Shown here in pieces: positions 1 to 8,222 of a stretch of DNA of 39,937 bases. How positions within the stretch are numbered: position 1 is the first letter of the stretch; each line of letters starts with the position of its first letter. The DNA comes from an uncultured archaeon (GTDB taxonomy: Archaea; Halobacteriota; Methanosarcinia; Methanosarcinales; Methanoperedenaceae), in assembly GCA_902384525.1 (NCBI GenBank), contig CABMCA010000083.1, forward strand, positions 1-39,937, written 5' to 3'. The notes beneath the pieces were generated by a model. That model did not search any database. It saw only the letters and a program-made list of their open reading frames with translations, and had not been told where the DNA came from. The position numbers and the translations under genes are program-made.

Positions 1-29
1 CACTTTCAAGCTCCCTGATTAGGGAGAGC

Positions 30-248
30 TTGAATTCACGTGTATATCTTTTTCTTGATGTTTTTCCCATGTTTTCCCTCTATAAGACACACCTTAACTA
101 CCTGTCTACTTTGAGGGGCGCACTCCAGTCTTTTGATGACCTTTTAACACAGGTTAAAAGAGAAAAGGAAATTGAAGAATATAATAAAGAATTGATAAAA
201 TTACAGAAAGGTAATAAAAAGGTATACATTTATGACACACGGTTATGA
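30..248 (+). CDS. small hypothetical protein, possibly 5'-truncated by the window edge
   Basis: Unrecognised 72-residue ORF that would start on TTG. The frame is open back to the window edge, so this may be the 3' part of a longer gene. The first half is hydrophobic and aromatic. The second half is charged and looks like an amphipathic helix (DLLTQVKREKEIEEYNKELI). Its end overlaps the start of the next small ORF by 17 nt, which suggests a tight run of tiny genes of the kind seen in viruses and plasmids. Coding status is uncertain. Confidence 0.3.
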   Translation: MNSRVYLFLDVFPMFSLYKTHLNYLSTLRGALQSFDDLLTQVKREKEIEEYNKELIKLQKGNKKVYIYDTRL

Positions 249-378
249 GTTTTTCCTTGAATACGATTTTGTAGATTTAGATATTAATTATTTTGGAGAT
301 GAATTTGAATATGATTTTGGAGATAATTACGATTACGAGGAATGGATATTAGATGATATTTATGACGATTATTTATGA
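232..378 (+). CDS. very acidic 48-residue hypothetical protein
   Basis: ATG ORF of 48 codons encoding a strongly acidic protein rich in D, E, Y and F, beginning MTHGYEFFLEYDFVDLDIN and ending WILDDIYDDYL. It overlaps the previous ORF by 17 nt and the following one by ATGA, which suggests translational coupling. The composition is like small phage or plasmid proteins, for example DNA mimics, but no family is recognised. A weak AGGT lies about 10 nt upstream. Confidence 0.4.
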   Translation: MTHGYEFFLEYDFVDLDINYFGDEFEYDFGDNYDYEEWILDDIYDDYL

Positions 379-506
379 GTAAATTAAGACGAAGGAAGAA
401 AGATAATATAAGAATATTAATAGGTTTTCCGTTATATTGTCCTATTTGTATTAGACGAGCTATTTTAGAAGAAGAAAAACAATATAATTATTTTGTATCT
501 GAATAG
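375..506 (+). CDS. basic 43-residue protein with a CPIC motif
   Basis: ATG ORF of 43 codons that overlaps the preceding acidic ORF by four bases (ATGA). The N-terminus is very basic (MSKLRRRKKDN). A single CPIC motif near residues 22-25 could ligate zinc in a dimer. Charge is opposite to that of its neighbour. No family is recognised. The overlap and the clean stop support translation, but the size keeps this tentative. Confidence 0.38.
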   Translation: MSKLRRRKKDNIRILIGFPLYCPICIRRAILEEEKQYNYFVSE

Positions 507-535
507 ACGATAAACCAAAGGGAGTAACTGTCTAA

Positions 536-597
536 AGGTGTATGGGTGTGGGTGTGTGGGTGTGTCACTGGGTATATCCATGAGAGAGAGAGAGTAA
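536..597. repeat. low-complexity GT-rich then GA-rich tract
   Basis: A stretch of GTGTGGGT-type repeats at about 536-566 is followed by a run of GA dinucleotides at about 581-593. There is no ORF. It separates the small ORFs from dispersed repeat copy 1 and is typical of non-coding, slippage-prone DNA. Confidence 0.6.
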
Positions 598-634
598 GAG
601 CTTAAGTGGGGGATAACGATATAGTGGATTATAG

Positions 635-799
635 GGGGGGGTTGCGACCCCAGACCCCGGTGAGGCGCCGCCTCTGGCGGGATTTAATATGAAATCATTG
701 GTTGCATTGCATAATATGACACAAGGATGTTTTTATCCGCAAGAATCATGGGGTTTCATCGCAAAGCGCGAAGGGTCTGCGAAGAGATGGCGGCGGGTG
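635..799 (+). repeat. dispersed GC-rich repeat, copy 1
   Basis: About 165 bp that aligns along its length with 2072-2243 and, over its first 80 bp, with the reverse complement of 8098-8172. It begins with the hairpin GGGGT-TGCG-ACCCC, followed by the inverted GCCGCC/GGCGG element and a conserved stretch reading GGTTGCATTGCATAATATGA. The right end at about 799 lies inside a PIN-domain gene remnant, which suggests that the repeat moved into it. It codes for nothing recognisable and could be a MITE-like element. Confidence 0.75.
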
Positions 800-1072
800 A
801 TTCTTCATTCATTACGATAAAAGAAATGCAATCAGTCAATGCGTCCCTTTTTTCGTTTGGGAACTCCATATAAATAATGGTCATGCTCTTTTGACCAGTC
901 TTCTGGCCCATCTGCTTTTCCTGAGAATTTGTTGAGTGTTTCCCAGAGGTTTTGCTGACCTTTTTCTTCTCTACGTTCAATAGTTACGAGATAGCGAACA
1001 TTTAGCTCCAAATCTACCGATTCTAAGTACATTGCCATCAAAGATTACATGTAGTATTTTTGTCTGGGGCAT
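798..1072 (-). pseudogene. decayed AF2212/DUF104-like antitoxin plus PIN (VapC) toxin remnant
   Basis: Read on the minus strand from ATG 1072, the frame gives MPQTKILHVIFDGNVLR. At about 1022-1025 the homology shifts frame to SVDLELNVRYLVTIE, running to EHDHYLYGVPKR, a C-terminus I associate with AF2212-like antitoxins. The next segment, in another frame, reads ALTDCISFIVMNE, which resembles the C-terminal SLTDCISFVVM motif of PIN-domain VapC toxins. Most of the toxin is therefore deleted, and its last part is cut off by repeat copy 1 at about 799. At least one frameshift and one large deletion are needed. Family assignment rests on motif recall. Confidence 0.6.
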
Positions 1073-1190
1073 TTCTGTGCCTCTAATATCATTTATGGTT
1101 TTCTAACATTTATATACTATCCTTCGAAATTTTGGCGGTTGGGAAGCCGTTATGCAAATGCTTATAATAAAAGAACTAAAATTAGTTATT

Positions 1191-1490
1191 ATGACAGTAG
1201 CTGCAAAGACCATCAAAACAGAGATACAATTACCTGTTGATATTTTATATTCACTTGGTATCGATAAAACTCGTATTGAATATTTTGTGAAGAAGAATTT
1301 CCTGTTGGAACTTTACAGGGAAGGGAAGATATCTCTTGCCAAAATGGCGGCTTTGCTTGGAGTGAATCGAACCGAGATGCTGGGGATAATGAAAGATTCT
1401 AATATCCCTTTGAACTATGGCGTTTCGGAACTCAATGAAGATATTGAAACAGCGAAGAGACTGGGAATATTGAATGAAAGTAGTAAGTAA
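1191..1490 (+). CDS. UPF0175 family antitoxin
   Basis: About 99 residues. The core LELYREGKISLAKMAALLGV followed by NRTEMLGIMKDSNIPLNYG is the UPF0175 signature, a small helix-turn-helix-like protein that usually partners a PIN-like toxin. I prefer ATG 1191 because a TATA-like TTATAATAA lies about 25 nt upstream, fitting a leaderless transcript, and because the upstream ATG at 1152 only adds 13 residues outside the family core. The 3' end overlaps the toxin gene by 17 nt, so the two are probably coupled. As antitoxin it would bind the toxin and repress the operon. Confidence 0.8.
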   Translation: MTVAAKTIKTEIQLPVDILYSLGIDKTRIEYFVKKNFLLELYREGKISLAKMAALLGVNRTEMLGIMKDSNIPLNYGVSELNEDIETAKRLGILNESSK

Positions 1491-1938
1491 TTCTTCTCCT
1501 CTTATTTTCTTATCTGCTGTTGGCATTCTGGATCTATTGAAATCTGAGTTCGGGGAAATCCTGGTGCCTGAACCTGTTTATAATGAGGTTACTTCAAATG
1601 AGCTTAAGGGTTCAAGTGAAGTGAAGCATGCAGATTGGATCAAGGTGCAAACGATAAAAAATATTGAGGTGCTATCTTTTCTACCAATGCTGGACAGGGG
1701 CGAGGAAAGTGCAATTGTTCTTGCTATTGAACAGGAAGCAGACCTTATTTTACTGGATGATCTTGCTGGAAGAAGGGCTGCCATGATGCAGGGGCTTAAT
1801 GTGATGGGAACTCTGGGGTTTTTAAAGGCGATGCATCGCAAAGGTAGGATAAAAAATTTCAAGGATGTACTGGATAGCCTTCAAAAAAATGGATTCTGGA
1901 TGAATTCTGATCTCTATAGTAGGATGCTGGAAGATTAG
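1474..1938 (+). CDS. DUF3368 PIN-like toxin (putative ribonuclease)
   Basis: 154 residues. The N-terminus MKVVSNSSPLIFLSAVGILD, the central DRGEESAIVLAIEQEADLIL and LLDDLAGRRAA are the classic DUF3368 / PIN-like pattern, with acidic residues at the expected metal-binding positions (NSSP region, E in GEES, DD). PIN-family toxins cleave RNA with Mg2+. It overlaps the upstream UPF0175 gene, giving a complete type II toxin-antitoxin pair. It appears intact, unlike the decayed pair 400 bp upstream. Confidence 0.85.
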   Translation: MKVVSNSSPLIFLSAVGILDLLKSEFGEILVPEPVYNEVTSNELKGSSEVKHADWIKVQTIKNIEVLSFLPMLDRGEESAIVLAIEQEADLILLDDLAGRRAAMMQGLNVMGTLGFLKAMHRKGRIKNFKDVLDSLQKNGFWMNSDLYSRMLED

Positions 1939-2071
1939 GGGAAGGTGAAGAGTTCCGGCAGCGGCGCTATATCTGTGTTATCAAAAAATATAATTAGTGT
2001 CGGATAAATTTCCGGCACTTCGCGGAGCCGAAGCACTGCGTAAGCGCGAAATATATTCCAGAGAACATTAT
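1939..2071. other. non-coding spacer downstream of the toxin
   Basis: No ORF is supported. It contains short GC-rich inverted elements (CCGGCAGCGGCGC, TCCGGCACTTCGCGGAGCCG, TGCGTAAGCGCG) similar in style to the dispersed repeat that follows. Together with repeat copy 2 and the spacer to the cas3 stop it forms a gene-free stretch of about 380 bp. Confidence 0.5.
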
Positions 2072-2243
2072 CTTAACGGCGCTGGGGTTGCGACCCAGAC
2101 CCCGGTGAGGCGCCGCCGATGGCGGGGTTTAACATGAAATCAGCGGTTGCATTGCATAATATGACACAGGCTGTTTTTACCTGTAGCGCAGGAATCATGG
2201 GTTTTCATCGCAAAGCGCGCAGAGTCCGCGAAGAGAGGGCGGC
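2072..2243 (+). repeat. dispersed GC-rich repeat, copy 2
   Basis: About 170 bp in the same orientation as copy 1 (635-799). It shares TTAACGGCGCYGGGGTTGCG with copy 3 and CATTGCATAATATGACACA with copy 1. It contains the paired element GCCGCC-GAT-GGCGG. It ends about 75 bp past the 3' end of cas3. Relative to copy 3 (8098-8172) it is inverted, so copies 2 and 3 face each other across the cas effector operon. Confidence 0.8.
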
Positions 2244-2317
2244 GCGGGGGTGAAGGGGAAGATGGATGTGGCGGAGGAGTGCATTTCCTTAATAAGAAGA
2301 TGAGTTTTTTTTCAACT

Positions 2318-4510
2318 TTATATTATATTTTGATTTTCTTCATGTTCATTTATCAATAATCCCAATTCTGGATCATATTTTGCAGTTATAAAAGTCTTTT
2401 TGTCGAAATCAACCCGTCCTTCTTTGAGTAGTTTTTGAAATTGACCATTCGTTAATTGCAGACAATATTGCATGGCATCGAATAACTTTTTATTTCGGAT
2501 ACAGTCAAGATATTCCTGCCGATATTTTTCAGGAACCGCTTCTATGGAATTAAATAAATCATAAAAGTCTGATTCTCTTGTGTTTGAATTATTGAAAGGT
2601 ACTATACGATCTATCATTTTTCTAAATGAAGTTTTCGTATCTTCAAATTCTTTTTGTTTATTGCCAAAACCATTAATATATATTTCATCGACTGCTTCAT
2701 ATAATTTATCTTCAAACAATAAGTCAATTTCACTGAGAACTTTTAAAGTTTTATTTACAATCATTTTATCATAGATATATCGATCATTTTCAGAACCTTT
2801 TGAAAAAACAAATACATCGCAAATGCCTTTGAGTGGTAATCCATCGCTGTTTTTTCGTCTATTAATTCTTCCAAATCGCTGAATTAAAGCATCAATTGGA
2901 GCCGGTTCAGAGAAACATACATCATAATCAATATCAAGCGAAACTTCAATGACTTGTGTACCCACTAATAAATTCAGATTTTCAAGATTTTTTTCAATTG
3001 CTTCCCTGTCTTTCAAGATAAATCTACCATGCAACAAAGCAGATTCGGTAACTACATTTTTCAATTTTTTATAAACATCCTGGGCTCTATTTACGGTATT
3101 ACATACAACCAAAACTTTTTCTTTATTCTGCAATCTTTTTATTATTAGATCAATATTTTCAAGGATATCTCCATCGATTATCTTGCATTTATGGCGAAGG
3201 TATTTGCTCAATTCTTTTTTATCCATAACCATTTCATTTTCAATATGAAGATTATCTAAAAACATATTTTTCAAAAATGATGGCATCGTTGCAGACATTA
3301 TCAATATTTTGGCATCATTCTCCTCTATCAAATACTCACACATAGATAATATCAATCCCGCTGTTTTGGCATCATAAGAATGTATCTCGTCAAAAATAAA
3401 TCTCCCGCGGTACATTTCTAATAATCCCATCTCATATCCTTTCAATGAAAAGAAATGTTTTAAAATTTGAAAAGGTGTCATTACTTTATATGGACTATAA
3501 ATTTTCTTAGATAAATTATGTATTCCTCTGAAATCACCATCGTAGAACATCTTATATAAAAAATAAGACGCTTTTCCATGTAATAATGATACACAACTAT
3601 CATCTGAATAATATGGGCTTAATTTAATCAACAATCGCCTATACATTGCGTTTATACTCGCAGTGTAGGGTAAAACATAAAATATTCTATTTCCTAGTGT
3701 TTTATCGAGATTATTTGTAGCCCAAAATAGAGATGCTTCAGTTTTTCCAGAACCTGTTGGTGAAATGATAATCGCATTACCTTTAGTTGATAAACACTTT
3801 TCCTGAACACTCGTAACGGACTTAAAATTATATACATTACTCAAGCTTGGTAATGGTTTAAGAATCGTTTTTATCCCACTGGAAGCTAAATAATCACAAG
3901 AATTTATCATCCCTTTTCCAAATATCCCCATCTTTGATGAAAAATCCATTCTTTTCTTTTGTATTATTTCCTCCCATATCGACTTATCTTTCGATATATT
4001 CTCAATAAGATCGACTTTGCATTCTATTGAGCCCAATATTTTTTTAGAGATTTCTGGATATTTGGTTATTATTTCATTCAGTGCATTTATATTAGGTTTG
4101 ATTTCCTCTAATCGTTCTTCGTAACGAATACCCAAAAAATCGCTATCTTCAATATATTCTACTAATTTATTAATATCTTTGTGGTGAGTTAGTACTAATA
4201 TCTTGACAAAATCGAGATTTTCTTTGTTCAGGCAATTAATAAGCGGTGTTGAAAGAATTTCATGCCTATACTTCCATTCTTCTCCTTTTGGAGATAATGA
4301 TTTTTGAAAACCTTCTGCAGCCTTACCAAAATCATGAAAAAACAAAGCATCAAAAGTATCATTATAAAAAGAAGGATAATTTGTAAATTTTTGTAAGTCT
4401 GGATAAATATCCTTTAGTTGAGCGAAAATATTAAGACAATTATTTGTATGTTCTTCAAGTGATTCGCCATTACTTTTTGCTTTTATCGTTGAACTCATGC
4501 ATATATACAC
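2318..4510 (-). CDS. cas3: CRISPR-associated nuclease-helicase Cas3 (HD plus DExH)
   Basis: 730 residues. The N-terminal HD nuclease domain shows H21, the H59-D60 pair in FFHDFGKA, and later histidines including LTHHKD. The helicase domain has Walker A SPTGSGKTEAS, the DEIH box in FIFDEIHSYD, SAT in IMSATMP and motif VI QRFGRINR. Cas3 is recruited by Cascade to the R-loop and degrades target DNA. It is the last gene of the operon and overlaps cas5 by 41 nt from the first ATG, or 29 nt from the second (4498), which may be the real start. All key motifs look intact. Confidence 0.95.
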   Translation of the reverse strand: MYICMSSTIKAKSNGESLEEHTNNCLNIFAQLKDIYPDLQKFTNYPSFYNDTFDALFFHDFGKAAEGFQKSLSPKGEEWKYRHEILSTPLINCLNKENLDFVKILVLTHHKDINKLVEYIEDSDFLGIRYEERLEEIKPNINALNEIITKYPEISKKILGSIECKVDLIENISKDKSIWEEIIQKKRMDFSSKMGIFGKGMINSCDYLASSGIKTILKPLPSLSNVYNFKSVTSVQEKCLSTKGNAIIISPTGSGKTEASLFWATNNLDKTLGNRIFYVLPYTASINAMYRRLLIKLSPYYSDDSCVSLLHGKASYFLYKMFYDGDFRGIHNLSKKIYSPYKVMTPFQILKHFFSLKGYEMGLLEMYRGRFIFDEIHSYDAKTAGLILSMCEYLIEENDAKILIMSATMPSFLKNMFLDNLHIENEMVMDKKELSKYLRHKCKIIDGDILENIDLIIKRLQNKEKVLVVCNTVNRAQDVYKKLKNVVTESALLHGRFILKDREAIEKNLENLNLLVGTQVIEVSLDIDYDVCFSEPAPIDALIQRFGRINRRKNSDGLPLKGICDVFVFSKGSENDRYIYDKMIVNKTLKVLSEIDLLFEDKLYEAVDEIYINGFGNKQKEFEDTKTSFRKMIDRIVPFNNSNTRESDFYDLFNSIEAVPEKYRQEYLDCIRNKKLFDAMQYCLQLTNGQFQKLLKEGRVDFDKKTFITAKYDPELGLLINEHEENQNII

Positions 4511-5135
4511 CCTTATTTAGCTCAGTATCATAGTATGCCCTTTCAATCAGTTGTTTTGATTCTACGATACAATAAGTTCTTACTTCAATTGGTTTTCTTT
4601 CAGCTTCATTTGTATAATCAGAGGGTAAAGCAACGATTTGTCCTGGCACTTTTCCATCGAAAGGTATCATTGTATTATATATTTCAACATTTTCTTTTGG
4701 AATCAAAGTCATTTCTTCTATCTTTGTTATCTTAGCTAAATCTGATTGTCTGCCAAGTAAAAGAGTGAAGTGCGGGTTCTCTAAATATTTTTTAAAACTT
4801 AAATCCGATATATATAATGTCAATATGCAATCATATAAAAATTCCCTGTGTATTATATTGCTGCCAAGATATGAAACGGGTTTATTTTTATCCCCCCCAC
4901 CGAACTCAAGAATCCGCTCCAGATCAACACCGCTTCCTTTAGATGTAAAATCATAACCAATGGATAAATCATAAACACTGACTTTTTCACCCTTTGCAGC
5001 GGAGAGCAAACCATATATCGTAGATATTGGAGGAATTTTATATGTAGGCTGATAAGATACCACAAACATAGGGTATCTAAATGAAGCTGTAATCGCCCGT
5101 ATTTCAACACGAAGAACTTCCATATTATTCGCCAA
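4470..5135 (-). CDS. cas5: CRISPR-associated protein Cas5 (type I-B)
   Basis: 221 residues. The N-terminal RRM-like start VEIRAITASFRYPMFV and the glycine-rich IPPISTIYGLLSAAKG, typical of the Cas5 signature region, identify it. Length matches Cas5t-type proteins. Cas5 caps the 5' handle of the crRNA in Cascade. It overlaps cas7 by 11 nt and cas3 at its 3' end, so all are translated from one transcript. Confidence 0.9.
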   Translation of the reverse strand: MANNMEVLRVEIRAITASFRYPMFVVSYQPTYKIPPISTIYGLLSAAKGEKVSVYDLSIGYDFTSKGSGVDLERILEFGGGDKNKPVSYLGSNIIHREFLYDCILTLYISDLSFKKYLENPHFTLLLGRQSDLAKITKIEEMTLIPKENVEIYNTMIPFDGKVPGQIVALPSDYTNEAERKPIEVRTYCIVESKQLIERAYYDTELNKGVYMHEFNDKSKK

Positions 5136-6168
5136 TAATTTTAGTATTTGTCAATATCTCCTCTATGAATTGATCAATTGCTTTAACTGGAGTCGTAATC
5201 ACAACGTTAACTCCATCTGGCGCTTTGAAACTATCCAATTCTTTATCTTTATCTGATCCAAAGCCTGATAATTTACCGATATAGACTTTGCTCAATAGTG
5301 AATCCTTATAATCCTCCAACATTTCAGATAATGCATCGATATTGACCAATCCATTATCGTATTTATTGTGAGGCATTACATCCATGAATATATTATTGCC
5401 ATTGTTCAATACCGCCAGCATAATTAACTTAGGAGTTACATCAGTGTGATGCAATGTCTGCATGGCACCACCATTCAAAAACTTCAAAGCTTTAATGGTA
5501 TCAGAAATTCGCGTTTTCTTTTTTTCTAACGGAAGTACATATGTTTTTTCATCTTTTTTTAATCCATTTTTTTCATACTTTTCTGCGAGGTCTTTTGATA
5601 AGTTTTTGCTACCGGGTTTATCAATTATTGTAAATTTTCCGGCTGAATCAATATCCAGCGCAAAAATACCTTTAAATATATTGCTATAAAATTGATGAGT
5701 GAAAAGTATTGGATCAGTTTCAAGTTTTCTCACTAATACACCAAAATCTGAAGTAGGTCTTATTGGAAATCCAATTAAAGGCGAGCATTTTAATGGAGAT
5801 ACTCTTGTAACAGTCACATTTTCCATCTTTAACTTATCTTTTTTATCTTTCTCTAAAGTTTCAATTTTTCTGGCGCTCATATACCCAAAAATATCGTCAT
5901 CATCGTATTCCATTGGGTCTCCTTTCGTAACAGCCTGATTTTTCCCAATTTTTTCCACAGGTGAACATTTCCATCCAAATTTATTTTCTAAAACCATTCT
6001 CCACCAGTATCTTAACGCTTGTGATGAAACGTATGGTCTCATCCCTTCTGGAGATTGAATTACTTTGGTTGCTACTTCATTCTCATTCGCTGCCCTCTGA
6101 TCAATTCCTCTATTATTCAGCGCCGAAAAAGGCGCATCAATTAAGTAAGTTCCGATTATAGTTTTCAT
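5125..6168 (-). CDS. cas7: CRISPR-associated protein Cas7 (Cst2/DevR family)
   Basis: 347 residues. The start TIIGTYLIDAPFSALNNRG, the QALRYWWRMVLENKF segment and the glycine-rich LNGGAMQTLHHTDVTPKL fit the Cst2/DevR branch of Cas7, the backbone subunit that coats the crRNA spacer. Length is within the family range. It overlaps the cas8 stop by ATGA (6165-6168), and cas5 starts within its 3' end. Confidence 0.9.
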   Translation of the reverse strand: MKTIIGTYLIDAPFSALNNRGIDQRAANENEVATKVIQSPEGMRPYVSSQALRYWWRMVLENKFGWKCSPVEKIGKNQAVTKGDPMEYDDDDIFGYMSARKIETLEKDKKDKLKMENVTVTRVSPLKCSPLIGFPIRPTSDFGVLVRKLETDPILFTHQFYSNIFKGIFALDIDSAGKFTIIDKPGSKNLSKDLAEKYEKNGLKKDEKTYVLPLEKKKTRISDTIKALKFLNGGAMQTLHHTDVTPKLIMLAVLNNGNNIFMDVMPHNKYDNGLVNIDALSEMLEDYKDSLLSKVYIGKLSGFGSDKDKELDSFKAPDGVNVVITTPVKAIDQFIEEILTNTKIIGE

Positions 6169-7559
6169 TCTTCATCACCTTTTGATTTTTCTTGTTCGAC
6201 ATCATCAATTACTCCACTCGATAGCATATTGTGCAATTTTTCGTATAACCTTATGATAATTAAATCCTGAACTTCTTTCCAATTGGAATAATCTTCCGGG
6301 ATGATAGTTGAGATATATTCTTCATAAGTTATCATCGGTTGCTCCTTACCTAATTTTTGCCAATCCCTGAAAACTAATCTTAATTGATTTCTAAAAGTTG
6401 GAAAATCTCTGGCTGAAATAATATCGTTAATTCTCTTTTTAGTATTATTCTCTTCGATGCAGATGGCGATTTTGTCAGCCAGATTTTTAATTCCCTCAAT
6501 TCTCTGTTTATTCATATTTCTCACTAACTCCATATAGCATTCAACAATTATCCATGGGACGGTAGGTTTTTTAGAATTATCATCCTTGAAAGCCCATAAT
6601 ATACTTTCATTTTTTAATAAATATTCATGAATCCGATTATTATTTGTTTTCCAGATTGGAGAATCATTATTTGTATCAAATTTGGAATAGTGTTTATCCA
6701 ATAAGTTAAACCATGTTTTTTTATATTCAGGACTATTCATTAAAATAATAACAAATTTAAATATTTCATTTGGGAGTTTATATATCCTAACACCCTTTGG
6801 ATCTTTATTGAAATTATCTATATGATAAATCACAATTTCTTCATGTTCTTTTAAAATTCTAAGTCTTTTATATTTCAAGCATACTTTATATGCTAAATGA
6901 AATAGAGCATTTTGTGGCGATTTAAATCCCTCATCAAATATGCCAGAGAAATCTTTTGTTTTATAAGCACCTAGTAATTTATTTCGAGTAATATATTCAA
7001 TACATTCCTTACCATATACTTGCATAACTTCCTTATTGTTGCAGCTTATGCAGCTGGGTTTTCCACCTGTTTTATAATATAAAACTGGTGAAAATTGGAT
7101 AGCTAAAGCACATCTTGCGCAAATCTCAATTCCATCGTTGAATGATGGAAAAAAATTAGTAAAATCAGATGAACCAACCAGAGGGATTTGTGTTTTATTA
7201 AACGGTTTTTCATCTTTTCGCATATAAGCAGGGTTGCCACAAAAAATACAATACTTTTCTCTATTTTCAGATATACCGATTCCATCGATTAATTCATATA
7301 AAAATTCTCTTGACTTTTCTTCTTTATTATAATTTTTAGCAGGTTGTATGTAAGTGCTATTAGGAAAAATAGATTGCATTTCTTTTGACCAAGCTGGAGT
7401 TAAATATAGTTTAAGAAGATCATCGGCAATTTTCTTTAATTCATCTTTTGAATATTCATTCGTTTCTTTATTTGCCAATAATTTAATGGCCATTAATCCA
7501 GCATCAACTATCGGATCGCCCACGAATTCATTTTTTATTTTAGATTCGTTATTCATCAC
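6165..7559 (-). CDS. cas8: CRISPR-associated large subunit Cas8 (Cst1, CxxC-CxxC type)
   Basis: 464 residues. Two CxxC pairs in YCIFCGNPAY and EICARCALA, with a further CISC at about residue 180, match the Cst1 (Cas_CXXC_CXXC) large subunit of the I-B Tneap-like subtype, which recognises the PAM and recruits Cas3. The rest is helical and lysine-rich. The start lies inside the 3' end of the zinc-binding protein gene (11 nt overlap). Base composition becomes much more AT-rich here than in that upstream gene. Confidence 0.88.
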   Translation of the reverse strand: MMNNESKIKNEFVGDPIVDAGLMAIKLLANKETNEYSKDELKKIADDLLKLYLTPAWSKEMQSIFPNSTYIQPAKNYNKEEKSREFLYELIDGIGISENREKYCIFCGNPAYMRKDEKPFNKTQIPLVGSSDFTNFFPSFNDGIEICARCALAIQFSPVLYYKTGGKPSCISCNNKEVMQVYGKECIEYITRNKLLGAYKTKDFSGIFDEGFKSPQNALFHLAYKVCLKYKRLRILKEHEEIVIYHIDNFNKDPKGVRIYKLPNEIFKFVIILMNSPEYKKTWFNLLDKHYSKFDTNNDSPIWKTNNNRIHEYLLKNESILWAFKDDNSKKPTVPWIIVECYMELVRNMNKQRIEGIKNLADKIAICIEENNTKKRINDIISARDFPTFRNQLRLVFRDWQKLGKEQPMITYEEYISTIIPEDYSNWKEVQDLIIIRLYEKLHNMLSSGVIDDVEQEKSKGDEE

Positions 7560-7995
7560 TTCCCCTCTTCACCCTCATTTTCTTCGCCTCCCTTAACACC
7601 TCATTCATTTGATCCAGGAACTCAGGCGGCATCCCCTGGCTTATCATAAGGAGCAGAATCGAAACTGCGCCCCTGTTGTAGAATTCCTTCGCGAGGGCTT
7701 CATAATTAATTTTCTCCATGCCGATCTCCTGCACCTGTTTCCAATCCTCCTCAAAAGTAAGAGCCAGCAACCCATGAGCCACCTTTTTACATCGTGGAAT
7801 ATGCTTCGAAATGTCTTCAGGTGTCATCTTCAGTTCTTCAGGAGAATAGCCCTTTTCCAGTAATTCCATACACCTGTCACAGGTCAGCATACCATTTTTG
7901 GGCTTCGGGCAGTCCATATCAATGCCGCAAATGGAGCAGCGAGTGTTTAACTTTCGGGTATTCTTTGCTTTTCCACTTCGTTTCTCCACCTTCAT
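7549..7995 (-). CDS. zinc-ribbon protein of unknown function, first gene of the cas operon
   Basis: 148 residues. A basic N-terminus (RSGKAKNTRK) is followed by a probable zinc ribbon with C20xxC23 and C39xxC42 (plus C29), then a helical C-terminal region. It is not a Cas family that I recognise. It is the promoter-proximal gene of the operon and overlaps the cas8 start by 11 nt. It is clearly more GC-rich than cas8, cas7, cas5 and cas3. It may be a resident gene behind which the cas genes landed, or an accessory protein. A TATA box 28 nt upstream suggests leaderless expression. Confidence 0.8.
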   Translation of the reverse strand: MKVEKRSGKAKNTRKLNTRCSICGIDMDCPKPKNGMLTCDRCMELLEKGYSPEELKMTPEDISKHIPRCKKVAHGLLALTFEEDWKQVQEIGMEKINYEALAKEFYNRGAVSILLLMISQGMPPEFLDQMNEVLREAKKMRVKRGSDE

Positions 7996-8011
7996 GAACT
8001 CTTTAAATTAT

Positions 8012-8032
8012 CTCTGAGATTATAAATCTTTT
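8012..8032 (-). promoter_or_regulatory. probable TATA box of the cas effector operon
   Basis: On the minus strand AAAGATTTATAATCTC is centred about 28 nt upstream of the ATG at 7995. This is the expected spacing for an archaeal TATA box driving a leaderless transcript. Confidence 0.55.
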
Positions 8033-8097
8033 TAGAGCGGAGTGAAACTATTTTTTCCCCTGATATCAGTGCAAATATTGTTAGTTGTGATATTTCA

Positions 8098-8172
8098 ACC
8101 GGTGATTTCATGTTAAACTCCGCCATCGGCGGCGCTTCAGTTGGGGTCCGGGGTCGCAACCCCGGCGCCGTT
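8098..8172 (-). repeat. dispersed GC-rich repeat, copy 3 (inverted, partial)
   Basis: The reverse complement reads AACGGCGCCGGGGTTGCGAC and continues through GCCGCCGATGGCGGAGTTTA to ATGAAATCACCGGTTG, matching the first 80 bp of copy 2. The remaining half of the repeat is absent. It sits between the cas6 stop and the operon promoter, in opposite orientation to copy 2. Confidence 0.8.
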
Positions 8173-8222
8173 AATATATGTTGATAGAAAGTTAATAGTA
8201 CTCTTATCTGCGGTTAAATTTG

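Noticed and set aside
536-597. GT/GA tract as an origin or telomere-like repeat
   Set aside because: Short, irregular and single-copy here; no replication genes or ORB-like motifs nearby.
756-980. 74-residue minus-strand ORF
   Set aside because: It mixes an out-of-frame reading of the antitoxin with the PIN remnant and repeat copy 1, so it is a by-product of the decayed locus.
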